Source: Ktedonobacter racemifer (GTDB lineage Bacteria; Chloroflexota; DTOL01; JACQYG01). Taken from it: a stretch of 7,839 bases of DNA. Positions 1-5,892 of the stretch are shown here, piece after piece. The stretch is taken from positions 975 to 8,813 of the forward strand of contig DYIS01000101.1 of the NCBI GenBank assembly GCA_020723545.1, given 5' to 3'. The stretch's first letter is position 1; each line of letters opens with the position of its first letter. Below the pieces are notes generated by a model, which saw only the letters and a program-made list of their open reading frames with translations, ran no database searches and was not told the origin of the DNA. The position numbers were made by a program, and so were the translations under genes.

Positions 1-591
1 GGAATGAGCGGCCAGGCCTTCGTGGCGGCCTGGACCTACTGGAAGACCGGCAAGTACGACGTCTATGCCAGGGGTCCGTACGACAAGGCCAATGAGGCCC
101 CATGGCCCGCCGTCATGAAAGAGCTTAAGGCTTTCAACGAGGTGGCCACCATCACCGCGGGCAACGCCGCCACCCTGGACATGTTGAACCGCGGCGAGAT
201 CTACATGGGTTCCGTATGGGTGGACATGTTCGTCCTTTGGAAGAACGAGGGCCGTATGGACCCCAACATCCAGGTGACGCTGCCTGACCCAGGCATGCCC
301 GGCCAGCCCATGTACCTGGTCATTCCCAAAGAGGCCGCCAATAAGGACATGGCTCAGAAGTTCATTGAGATGATCGCCAGTCCAGAGCAACAGGCCAAGG
401 TCATCGTGGAACGGAACGGATGGTACCCGGGCATCGACGCCAAGGAGGTACTGCCCAAGGTCTCCAAGGAAGGCCAGGACAAACTCTTCAAGGGGGTGAC
501 CCCCGAGGACCTGGCCAAGAAGGGCCTGGTATTCCCGCTCACCGATTACTTCAAGGACCTGCTCACCGCCTACGAAGATGCGATGAAATGA
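1..591 (+). CDS. ABC transporter solute-binding protein, C-terminal part (5' end outside window)
   Basis: This reading frame is open from the first base and ends at TGA 589-591, giving about 196 residues. It is the C-terminal half of an extracellular solute-binding protein; the signal peptide or lipobox would lie upstream and is not visible. The stretch GEIYMGSVWVDMFVLW followed by PDPGMPGQPMYLVIPKEAANK is typical of PotD-like and family 1/8 binding proteins: a lobe-crossing segment, then a 'good solute' beta strand. The helix after it, ending in IASPEQQAKV, is the common SPEAQ-like motif at the end of many such proteins. Two permease genes and an ATPase gene follow on the same strand, which supports the role. 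It would capture the substrate and deliver it to the permease pair. The ligand cannot be deduced; a cyclitol or other polyol is possible from the downstream dehydrogenase, but polyamine, iron or sugar are not excluded. Confidence 0.88.
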   Translation, partial: GMSGQAFVAAWTYWKTGKYDVYARGPYDKANEAPWPAVMKELKAFNEVATITAGNAATLDMLNRGEIYMGSVWVDMFVLWKNEGRMDPNIQVTLPDPGMPGQPMYLVIPKEAANKDMAQKFIEMIASPEQQAKVIVERNGWYPGIDAKEVLPKVSKEGQDKLFKGVTPEDLAKKGLVFPLTDYFKDLLTAYEDAMK

Positions 592-595
592 CCTG

Positions 596-627
596 GTGAT
601 GAGTGATGAGTGGTGAGTGACGAGTGA
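596..627 (+). repeat. Tandem heptamer repeat GTGATGA-like
   Basis: Directly after the binding-protein stop codon there are four consecutive 7-bp units: GTGATGA (596-602), GTGATGA (603-609), GTGGTGA (610-616) and GTGACGA (617-623), then a partial GTGA (624-627). The only changes are transitions at two positions, so this is a clear short tandem repeat. Degenerate copies in inverted orientation occur at 667-695, and a further forward copy (GCGGTGA) lies at 640-646. Short tandem heptamer repeats are known from intergenic regions of other bacteria, notably cyanobacteria. I cannot say whether this one is dispersed in the genome. Confidence 0.8.
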
Positions 628-695
628 ATCCGGCAATCAGCGGTGAGTGATCGGGGACCCGATCTCTCATCACTCGTTGACTCACCGCTCATCAC
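603..695. repeat. Large imperfect inverted repeat / stem-loop between binding-protein and permease genes
   Basis: Bases 603-618 pair with 680-695: fifteen Watson-Crick pairs and one G-U wobble when read as RNA. After a small internal loop, 621-627 (CGAGTGA) pairs with 670-676 (TCACTCG). Inside is a separate perfect 7-bp hairpin, GATCGGG (649-655) against CCCGATC (658-664), with only two bases between the arms. In an alternative pairing, GCGGTGAGT (640-648) can pair with ACTCACCGC (680-688). No T-run follows, so it does not look like a simple intrinsic terminator. It sits where the E. coli malE-malF REP elements sit, between a highly expressed binding-protein gene and its permease. A role in mRNA 3'-end protection or partial attenuation is therefore a reasonable inference. 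It could also be a dispersed repeat with no local role. Confidence 0.75.
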
Positions 696-702
696 CGCCC
701 TT

Positions 703-706
703 GGAG
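703..706 (+). promoter_or_regulatory. Ribosome binding site fixing the first permease start
   Basis: GGAG lies 6 nt before the ATG at 713. An in-frame GTG at 647 would add 22 residues, but that extension is encoded by the inverted repeat and reads as low-complexity polar sequence (SHHSLTHRSS), so ATG 713 is the better start. Confidence 0.7.
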
Positions 707-712
707 CGACCC

Positions 713-1531
713 ATGCGCAGACTGGAAAATGCCTTCTGGTTCACCTTCGCCGTGCCCACGGTCGGCATCGTGCTCGTGCTCTTTTTCGCGCCATTTCTAT
801 ATTCGGCGTTCGGGAGCTTCCAAAGCAAGAGTGGGCAATTGACCCTGGACAACTACGCCTTGGTGGCGCGCCTCTACACCAAGGACGTGCTCTACACGGT
901 GGGCATAGCGGCGTTCAGCCTGGCCATCGTCTTGTTCATTGGGATATTGCTCTGTGGTTATCTGAGGGTGTACGGGAACAAGCTCGTGGAATTCCTCTTC
1001 AAGATACCGCTCTTTGTCCCATTTGTCGTGGTGGGCCACGCCATGCGCGTCTTCCTGGCTCCTCACGGCATCTTGAACTCGATGGTGGCCCAGATCGGGC
1101 TGATCAACCTGGATAACCCGCCTTCCCTGGCCTATAGCTGGCTTGGCATATCCTTGGCCTTGGCCTGGAAGAACATGGCCATGGCGGTCTTGTTGATTTT
1201 GGGCGCTTTCCGTTCCGTCCACGAGACCTACCTCGAAGCGGCGCGGAACTTCGGCGCCGGTGCCATTCGCCAGACCCTGGACGTGCTTTTGCCCATGTCG
1301 GCCTCCTCCCTGGCGGTGGCCTCAGTGCTTATGTTTACCTCGATGCTGGCGTCTTTTTCCATCCCATTGATGATCGGCGGCGGGAAAGGCGCCCAAATGA
1401 CCATGATTGACGTCTATTACCGGATCACCTACCAGGGGGACTACGGGGCGGCCAATGCCCTGGGCGTGGTCTCGTACCTCCTGGCCAGCGGCGCCGCCAT
1501 CTATTACCTGCGCACCGTCACCAGAAAGTAA
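713..1531 (+). CDS. ABC transporter permease, PotB-like (first permease)
   Basis: Predicted 272-residue inner-membrane protein, the usual size for a type I ABC importer permease. Hydrophobic stretches near residues 9-32, 60-82, 95-115, 141-163, 197-220 and 246-266 fit six transmembrane helices. The cytoplasmic EAA loop that docks on the ATPase is clear at about 175-194: EAARNFGAGAIRQTLDVLLP, matching EAA-x3-G-x9-LP. The protein would form half of the membrane channel, pairing with the second permease encoded 11 nt downstream. The general character, with a short N-terminus and the EAA loop followed by LPMSASSLAVAS, resembles PotB/FbpB-type permeases more than MalF-type sugar permeases, which usually carry a longer N-terminal region. 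No truncation or missing motif is seen. The family assignment is secure, the substrate unknown. Confidence 0.93.
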   Translation: MRRLENAFWFTFAVPTVGIVLVLFFAPFLYSAFGSFQSKSGQLTLDNYALVARLYTKDVLYTVGIAAFSLAIVLFIGILLCGYLRVYGNKLVEFLFKIPLFVPFVVVGHAMRVFLAPHGILNSMVAQIGLINLDNPPSLAYSWLGISLALAWKNMAMAVLLILGAFRSVHETYLEAARNFGAGAIRQTLDVLLPMSASSLAVASVLMFTSMLASFSIPLMIGGGKGAQMTMIDVYYRITYQGDYGAANALGVVSYLLASGAAIYYLRTVTRK

Positions 1532-1542
1532 AGGCCAAGAAA

Positions 1543-2358
1543 ATGAAGGTCGACCCGGGAGCCATGGGCAGAGCCACGGTGAAGATCGCTTTCCTGGCCC
1601 TGGTCTTATTCATAATCTTTGGCCCTCTGAGCAGCCTGGCGATCTGGTCGGTGGCGGAGAAGTGGTATTGGCCCTATGCCCTTCCGCAACAGGTTGGGCT
1701 TTTCTACTGGGGGCGGGTGTTGGGGAGCGACCTGATGCGTTCTTTGCAGTTGGGTTTCTTCATTGCCACGGTGGTGACGATGCTCACCCTGCTGTGCACC
1801 GTGCCGGTGGGCTATGCCCTGGCCCGCTTCGATGTGCTCTTTAAGAGTGTTATCATGATGCTATTCCTCTTGCCCCAGGCATTTCCCCAGCTTCCTGTCT
1901 TCGCCAACGCCGCAGTGCTCTTGTACAAGTTTGACCTGGGAGCTACCATCCCCGGAGTGGTGCTCATCCACATGGTCGGCTCGCTGGTATATGCGGTGTG
2001 GATCATGACCGCGGTGTTTAAGTCCATCCCGGTGGAGATGGAAGAGGCCGCCATTAATCTCGGGGCCTCCCGCATTAGAGCCTTCCTTTCCATTGCCCTG
2101 CCCCTGGCCGTGCCCGGCATCGTGGCCAGCTCCCTGTTGGTCTTCCTGTATTCCCTGGATGAATTCACTGGCACGCTACTCATCGGCGCTCCCTTCGTTG
2201 TCACTTTGCCGGTGTTCATGTACAATGCCAGCATGGGCTACGAACTGCAAGTGGCCTCCATCACTGCGCTACTGCTGATGATCCCGGGCATGGTGCTCTT
2301 GGTCCTCCTGGAGCGCTACTTGAAGGCAGAGTATCTCTCTATGTTCGGGAGGATATAG
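1543..2358 (+). CDS. ABC transporter permease, PotC-like (second permease)
   Basis: Predicted 271-residue inner-membrane protein and partner of the upstream permease. Hydrophobic stretches near residues 12-36, 67-91, 100-127, 135-157, 188-205 and 235-258 fit six helices. The EAA loop is at about 168-187, EAAINLGASRIRAFLSIALP, a good match to the consensus. The start at ATG 1543 is preceded by AAAGG (1530-1534), which overlaps the stop codon of the first permease, so the two genes are probably translationally linked. An in-frame ATG at 1564 would remove 7 residues; the GGGAG before it is too close (2 nt) to serve well. It should form the second half of the heterodimeric channel. The gene ends at TAG 2356-2358, three bases before the ATPase start. 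Confidence 0.93.
   Translation: MKVDPGAMGRATVKIAFLALVLFIIFGPLSSLAIWSVAEKWYWPYALPQQVGLFYWGRVLGSDLMRSLQLGFFIATVVTMLTLLCTVPVGYALARFDVLFKSVIMMLFLLPQAFPQLPVFANAAVLLYKFDLGATIPGVVLIHMVGSLVYAVWIMTAVFKSIPVEMEEAAINLGASRIRAFLSIALPLAVPGIVASSLLVFLYSLDEFTGTLLIGAPFVVTLPVFMYNASMGYELQVASITALLLMIPGMVLLVLLERYLKAEYLSMFGRI
2347..2352 (+). promoter_or_regulatory. Ribosome binding site for the GTG-initiated ATPase gene
   Basis: GGGAGG lies within the last codons of the second permease gene, 9 nt before GTG 2362. It supports GTG as the start codon and points to translational coupling across the 3-nt gap. Confidence 0.7.
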
Positions 2359-2361
2359 CCC

Positions 2362-3423
2362 GTGGTCAAGGTCGCCCTGGACAATGTCTCAAAGTCCTAC
2401 GGAAAAGTACGAGCGCTCCATGAGACTACCCTGGAACTAGAACCTGGCGCCCTCACCGCCATCCTGGGCCCCTCTGGCTGCGGGAAAACGACCCTCTTGC
2501 GTAGTATTGCCGGCTTCATCAAGGTGGACTCAGGGCGCATCTGCTTCGATGGCCGGGACGTCACTGAACTTCCGCCCCAGGAGCGAGATACGGCCATGGT
2601 CTTTCAAAACTATGCCCTTTGGCCCCACATGACCGTCTTCGACAACGTGGCCTACGGCTTGAAACTGAAGAAGGTCCCCGCTAGCGAGGTCCGGCGTCGG
2701 GTGATGGATGCCCTGGAGCTGGTGGAGATGGTAGACATTCTGGGGGTAGAGGGCATTGAATCTCGCAAACCGCCGGAATTATCCGGCGGCCAGCAGCAGC
2801 GGGTGGCCCTGGCCCGGGCCCTGGTAGTGCAACCGAAGGTGCTTCTGCTGGACGAGCCTCTTTCCAACCTGGACGCCAAGGTCCGACAGCGGGTGCGAGT
2901 GGAGATCCGGCGCCTGCAGAAGCGCGTGCGCATCACCACCATCCATGTCACCCATGACCAGGAAGAGGCCCTTTCCATAGCCGACAGCGTGGTGGTGATG
3001 GACAAGGGGAAGGTGATCCAGGTGGGCAGCCCACAAGAGATCTATCGCCGTCCCCAGAGCGCCTTCGTGGCCGAGTTTCTGGGCTCCTCCAATGTCCTCA
3101 CGGGCCAGCTCTGCCGGGCCGACCAGACCATTTCCGTGGGTGGAATCAAGTTATCTTGTGCAACCGCTGCCGAGGGGAAAGCGACGGTGGTTTTTCGGGC
3201 CGATGAGGCCCGTCTGGCTGGGGAGGAGGCTCAGGTACAGGGAAATGTCGTGGTCTTCCAGGGTGAGGTGGAGGAGACGCTCTTCGTGGGTTCCGCCTTC
3301 CGGCATTTCGTCAAGATCGGCACGGAATTAGTGATGGTGGATAGCCCGGAGAGCAGCCCTTTCCGCCGGGTCAAGGTGGTCGTTCCCCGGGAAAAGGTGC
3401 AGATATATCCGCTGGAAGGTTGA
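2362..3423 (+). CDS. ABC transporter ATP-binding protein with C-terminal TOBE-like region (PotA/FbpC/UgpC type)
   Basis: Predicted 353 residues, the usual length for importer ATPases carrying a C-terminal regulatory region. All nucleotide-binding motifs are present: Walker A GPSGCGKTT at 36-44, the Q-loop glutamine at 82 (VFQNYALWPHMTV), signature LSGGQQQR at 140-147, Walker B with catalytic glutamate LLLDEP at 161-166, D-loop SNLD at 168-171, and the switch histidine H198 in HVTHDQEEA. From about residue 240 (FLGSSNVLTGQL) to the end it is beta-rich and fits one or two TOBE domains, which in this family touch the partner subunit and can sense substrate or regulators. It starts at GTG, with a good ribosome binding site inside the preceding gene. 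The protein would hydrolyse ATP at the cytoplasmic face to drive import through the two permeases. It is intact, with no missing catalytic residue. Confidence 0.95.
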   Translation: MVKVALDNVSKSYGKVRALHETTLELEPGALTAILGPSGCGKTTLLRSIAGFIKVDSGRICFDGRDVTELPPQERDTAMVFQNYALWPHMTVFDNVAYGLKLKKVPASEVRRRVMDALELVEMVDILGVEGIESRKPPELSGGQQQRVALARALVVQPKVLLLDEPLSNLDAKVRQRVRVEIRRLQKRVRITTIHVTHDQEEALSIADSVVVMDKGKVIQVGSPQEIYRRPQSAFVAEFLGSSNVLTGQLCRADQTISVGGIKLSCATAAEGKATVVFRADEARLAGEEAQVQGNVVVFQGEVEETLFVGSAFRHFVKIGTELVMVDSPESSPFRRVKVVVPREKVQIYPLEG

Positions 3424-3539
3424 ATCCACATGATCGAATGGAGGTTAGGTCGTCTATCTCCTGCCTGGCACGGCCTGGCCCATAAAACTCCAGGATCCTC
3501 ATTCACTCAGCTCTGGCCATTGGTTGTCAGGAGCGATGC
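3424..3539. other. Gene-free stretch between ATPase gene and lacI promoter
   Basis: About 116 bases with no convincing open reading frame. I looked for an intrinsic terminator for the transporter operon and found only weak stems: GGAG/CTCC with TAG/CTA, and GCTC 3510-3513 with GAGC 3531-3534. None is followed by a T-run. Transcription of the transporter operon may therefore continue into the regulator gene, or stop by a mechanism not visible here. Confidence 0.5.
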
Positions 3540-3569
3540 TTGACAGCGATGGCATGATGATGCTACAAT
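3540..3569 (+). promoter_or_regulatory. Predicted sigma-A (sigma-70-type) promoter for the lacI-family gene
   Basis: A perfect -35 hexamer TTGACA (3540-3545) is followed after 18 bp by TACAAT (3564-3569), one mismatch from the consensus -10 box. TGC directly upstream of TACAAT gives an extended -10 (TGn). The expected transcription start is around 3576, inside the operator palindrome at 3574-3591. This leaves a 5' leader of about 45 nt before ATG 3621. It is the only strong promoter I see in the window and probably drives the regulator and dehydrogenase genes, perhaps also the two genes after them. Confidence 0.75.
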
Positions 3570-3573
3570 TGCC

Positions 3574-3591
3574 GGTGTAAACGTTTACACC
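3574..3591. promoter_or_regulatory. LacI-family operator, perfect 18-bp palindrome
   Basis: GGTGTAAACGTTTACACC is a perfect palindrome with the central CG typical of LacI-family operators (core TGTAAACGTTTACA). It covers the expected +1 of the promoter just upstream, so a bound repressor would block polymerase. Lying immediately before a LacI-family gene, it strongly implies negative autoregulation of that gene and of the genes co-transcribed with it. I saw no second good copy in the window; a transporter copy, if any, would lie upstream of base 1. Confidence 0.88.
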
Positions 3592-3620
3592 ACGACCCGT
3601 GCTCAGGACTTGCCGAGCTA

Positions 3621-4643
3621 ATGTCCCGAGAGGCTAAAGTGCCGGTCACCATCGTCGATGTAGCCAGGAAAGCCGGGGTTTCCACGGCCACGGTCTCCCG
3701 CGTCTTGCATAAAAGCCCCAAGGTGGACGCCACCACCCGAGCCAGGGTGCAGGAGGCTCTGGAGGAGTTGGGCTACTCGCCGAACATCCCAGCTCGAAGC
3801 CTGGTAACGAAGCGGACCCGAACCGTAGGGCTGGTGATAACCACCATCGCCGACCCCTTCTTTGCCGACATCGTCCGCGGCGTGGAGGATGTGGCCATCG
3901 AAAACGACTATGGGGTCATCCTCTGCGACTCCAACGCGGACCCCGAGCGCGAGATGGCCACCATACGTCTCTTTCAGGAAAAAAGGGTGGATGGCATCAT
4001 CGTTGCCTCCTCCCGCGTGGGCGATCTATATCTGGGGCTTTTGGAAAAAACGAAGGTCCCGGTGGTGCTGGTGAACAACGAGAAGACTGGTGCTTATGTC
4101 TACTCTATCGGCACCGACGACGTGGCCGGGGGCGAAATGGCCACCGAGTATCTGATCCGGCTCGGCCACCGGCGCATCGGCTACATTGCTGGCCTAGCCG
4201 ATGCCAAGTCCAACCACGATCGCCTGACCGGATACCGCCAGGCCCTGCGCAAACACGGGCTGCCGTTCGATTCGAGCTTTTTGGCACCAGGCAATGCCCG
4301 GCCGGATGGCGGATTGAGCGGCATGAACCAGCTTCTAACTAATTGCCCTTCTCTCACTGCCGTCTTCTGTTACAATGACCTGACCGCTATCGGCGCCTTA
4401 AAGGCCCTGAGAATCGCCGGGAAAAGCGTGCCCGATCTCGTCTCGGTCATGGGGTATGATGATCTCCTCTTCGCCGCCTACTCCGAGCCTCCTCTCACCA
4501 CCATCGAGCAACGCAAATATGATCTGGGCGCCATTGCCATGAGGATGCTGTTGGACTTACAATCCGGGGTGGAATCGGTCAGCAATAACGTTTTAGAGCC
4601 CAGGCTGGTCATCCGCGAATCCTGTTCGCCGGCGAAATCATGA
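3621..4643 (+). CDS. LacI-family transcriptional repressor
   Basis: Predicted 340-residue cytoplasmic DNA-binding regulator, the normal length for the family. The N-terminal helix-turn-helix is at about 10-30 (TIVDVARKAGVSTATVSRVLH). The hinge follows at about 53-63 (SPNIPARSLVT), with L61 in the place of the leucine that intercalates in the operator minor groove. The rest is a periplasmic-binding-protein-like effector domain: VGLVITTIADPFFADIVRGVED (about 69-90), a GHRRIGYIAG segment, DRLTGYRQAL, CYNDLTAIGALKALR, and the C-terminal VMGYDD...PLTTIEQ. The effector is probably a sugar, polyol or related metabolite; the sequence does not say which. A perfect operator lies 30 bp upstream, so it probably represses itself. 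The start is uncertain: ATG 3621 has only AGGA 12 nt away, whereas the in-frame GTG 3639 has GAGAGG at 3628-3633 with 5-nt spacing and would give the family-typical N-terminus MPVTIVDVA (334 residues). Confidence 0.93.
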   Translation: MSREAKVPVTIVDVARKAGVSTATVSRVLHKSPKVDATTRARVQEALEELGYSPNIPARSLVTKRTRTVGLVITTIADPFFADIVRGVEDVAIENDYGVILCDSNADPEREMATIRLFQEKRVDGIIVASSRVGDLYLGLLEKTKVPVVLVNNEKTGAYVYSIGTDDVAGGEMATEYLIRLGHRRIGYIAGLADAKSNHDRLTGYRQALRKHGLPFDSSFLAPGNARPDGGLSGMNQLLTNCPSLTAVFCYNDLTAIGALKALRIAGKSVPDLVSVMGYDDLLFAAYSEPPLTTIEQRKYDLGAIAMRMLLDLQSGVESVSNNVLEPRLVIRESCSPAKS

Positions 4644-4675
4644 ACATCTCCAAAAACGAACTCAAGGAGGAGTAA
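4640..4675 (+). other. Possible 11-codon ORF bridging the lacI and dehydrogenase genes
   Basis: ATG at 4640 overlaps the lacI stop (ATGA) and opens an 11-codon frame, MNISKNELKEE, ending at TAA 4673-4675, two bases before the dehydrogenase ATG. It contains the dehydrogenase ribosome binding site. It could carry terminating ribosomes from lacI to the next gene, or be chance. No ribosome binding site of its own is evident. I treat it as a curiosity rather than a gene. Confidence 0.15.
4664..4670 (+). promoter_or_regulatory. Strong ribosome binding site for the dehydrogenase gene
   Basis: AAGGAGG, 7 nt before ATG 4678, is the strongest Shine-Dalgarno sequence in the window. It suggests high expression of the dehydrogenase and fixes its start. 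It contrasts with the weak site of the regulator encoded just upstream on the presumed same transcript. Confidence 0.8.
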
Positions 4676-4677
4676 AG

Positions 4678-5832
4678 ATGAAGGGTCTAATGCTCAGAGC
4701 TAAGTGGGAGCCACGCCAGGATTATGTGCTTTCCGAATTCGAAAAGGCCACTGGCAAAGCCATCACCGGCAACTCCGTGTGGCGCTACCCGGAGCTAAAG
4801 GTCCAGGAGATCCCCAAGCCTCAAGTCAAACCTGATCGGGTGCTGCTCCGGGTAAAGGCCTGTGGCGTGTGCGGCTCGGACATGCATTTCTATGAGACCG
4901 ACAAAGACAACTACATCATGTACCCGGGCCTCACCAAGTTCCCGGTGATCACCGGCCACGAGTTTTCCGGCCAGATCGTGGAGGTAGGCGGCGCTGTAAC
5001 CGACTTCAAGGTCGGCGACATGGTCACTGCCGAGGAGATGATTTGGTGCGGCGAGTGCATCCCCTGCCGCAATGGCTTCCCCAACCAGTGCCAGCGCCTG
5101 GAGGAGACCGGCTTCACCATCAACGGGGCCTTTGCCGAGTACCTGGCCATCGGCGCCAAGTACTGTTGGAAGATCAACGACCTCCTCGAGGTTTACGGGA
5201 CCGAGGACAGGGTCTACGAGGCGGGGGCCCTGGTGGAGCCCACCAGCGTGGCCTATAACGGTATCTTCCAGCGCGCCGGGGGCTTTAAGCCAGGGGCCTA
5301 CGCCGCGGTCTATGGCGCCGGTCCCATCGGCCTGGCCTCTATTGCGTTATGTAAAGCCGCTGGGGCGGCTAAGGTCATCGCCTTCGAGATCTCGGCTCAG
5401 CGCCGGGAACTGGCCAAGGCCATCGGAGCGGACTACGTCTTCGATCCCCGGGAGGTCTCCCCTGGCGCCAAGGTCATGGAGATCACCGCCGGCGAAGGTG
5501 CTGAGATGCAAGTGGAAGCCGCTGGTGCCCCTACCCTGGTGCTGCCGGAGATGGAGAAATCGCTGGCCATCAACGGCAAGATCGTCCAGATCGGGCGTGC
5601 GGCCGAGCGGGTGCCCATGTACCTGGAGACCTTCCAGGTCCGCCACAGCCAGGTGTTCGGCGCCCAGGGCCACTCCGGAAACGGCACGTTTCCCTCGGTG
5701 ATCCGGCTCATGGCCTCCGGACTCATCGACATGACCAGGATCATCACCGCCCGCTACAACCTGGACCAGGTGGTGAGTGCCATCGCCCAGTCCGCCTCGC
5801 GGCAGGACGGAAAGATCATGGTCAAGACCTAA
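4678..5832 (+). CDS. iolM: Zinc-dependent dehydrogenase, scyllo-inosose 3-dehydrogenase (IolM)-like
   Basis: Predicted 384-residue cytosolic oxidoreductase of the medium-chain dehydrogenase/reductase family. The catalytic zinc site is seen as C65 (GVCGSD), H94-E95 (GHEFSG) and the E187-P188 element. A structural zinc site is complete with C124, C127, C130 and C138. The Rossmann motif GAGPIG is at 213-218, and acidic E237 at the end of the next strand favours NAD+ over NADP+. The N-terminus is longer than in usual alcohol dehydrogenases. Its blocks AKWEPR, LSEFEKATGKAITG and VWRYPELKVQEIP, plus FQVRHSQVFGAQGHSGNGTFP near the C-terminus, match from memory the Thermotoga maritima enzyme TM0412. 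That enzyme oxidises 2-keto-myo-inositol (scyllo-inosose) to a diketo-inositol in a variant inositol pathway. The family match is strong by eye, but the exact substrate here is inferred; related polyols remain possible. The gene follows lacI by 34 nt and is probably under the same operator. Confidence 0.85.
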   Translation: MKGLMLRAKWEPRQDYVLSEFEKATGKAITGNSVWRYPELKVQEIPKPQVKPDRVLLRVKACGVCGSDMHFYETDKDNYIMYPGLTKFPVITGHEFSGQIVEVGGAVTDFKVGDMVTAEEMIWCGECIPCRNGFPNQCQRLEETGFTINGAFAEYLAIGAKYCWKINDLLEVYGTEDRVYEAGALVEPTSVAYNGIFQRAGGFKPGAYAAVYGAGPIGLASIALCKAAGAAKVIAFEISAQRRELAKAIGADYVFDPREVSPGAKVMEITAGEGAEMQVEAAGAPTLVLPEMEKSLAINGKIVQIGRAAERVPMYLETFQVRHSQVFGAQGHSGNGTFPSVIRLMASGLIDMTRIITARYNLDQVVSAIAQSASRQDGKIMVKT

Positions 5833-5834
5833 AC

Positions 5835-5860
5835 AATGGATGGTCGACGCAATATCCATT
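5835..5860. other. Small inverted repeat after the dehydrogenase gene
   Basis: AATGGAT (5835-5841) and ATCCATT (5854-5860) can form a 7-bp, AT-rich stem with a 12-nt loop, starting 2 nt after the dehydrogenase stop codon. There is no T-run after it, so it is at most a weak transcript-end or processing signal. The 60-nt gap before the next gene contains no visible promoter and only a poor ribosome binding site. Confidence 0.3.
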
Positions 5861-5892
5861 AGGCCCATCAGCGAAGGCAGTCGGTTAGAGAG

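Noticed and set aside
595..696. CRISPR array or intrinsic terminator in the binding-protein/permease gap
   Set aside because: The repeats are 7-bp tandem units without spacers, and the stem is not followed by a T-run; the operon clearly continues.
647..712. GTG 647 as an N-terminal extension of the first permease
   Set aside because: The 22 extra residues are encoded by the repeat, and GGAG at 703-706 sits correctly for ATG 713.
643..1116. A 157-codon + strand frame starting in the inverted repeat
   Set aside because: It overlaps the first permease out of frame; the permease has clear transmembrane segments and an EAA loop.
3510..3534. GCTC...GAGC stem as the transporter operon terminator
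   Set aside because: Only four pairs plus two beyond a bulge, a long loop, no T-run, and it immediately precedes the -35 box.
4581..4596. AATAACGTTTTAG as a second LacI operator
   Set aside because: Only the central ACGTTT and a few flanking bases fit the palindrome, and it lies within the lacI coding sequence; similarity looks accidental.
5072..5701. A 209-codon open frame on the + strand in another frame
   Set aside because: Arg/Ser/Pro-rich shadow within the dehydrogenase gene, which has complete zinc and Rossmann motifs in the main frame.
5347..5868. A 173-codon open frame on the - strand
   Set aside because: Antisense shadow of the dehydrogenase gene; low-complexity His/Gly/Asp-rich translation with no motif.
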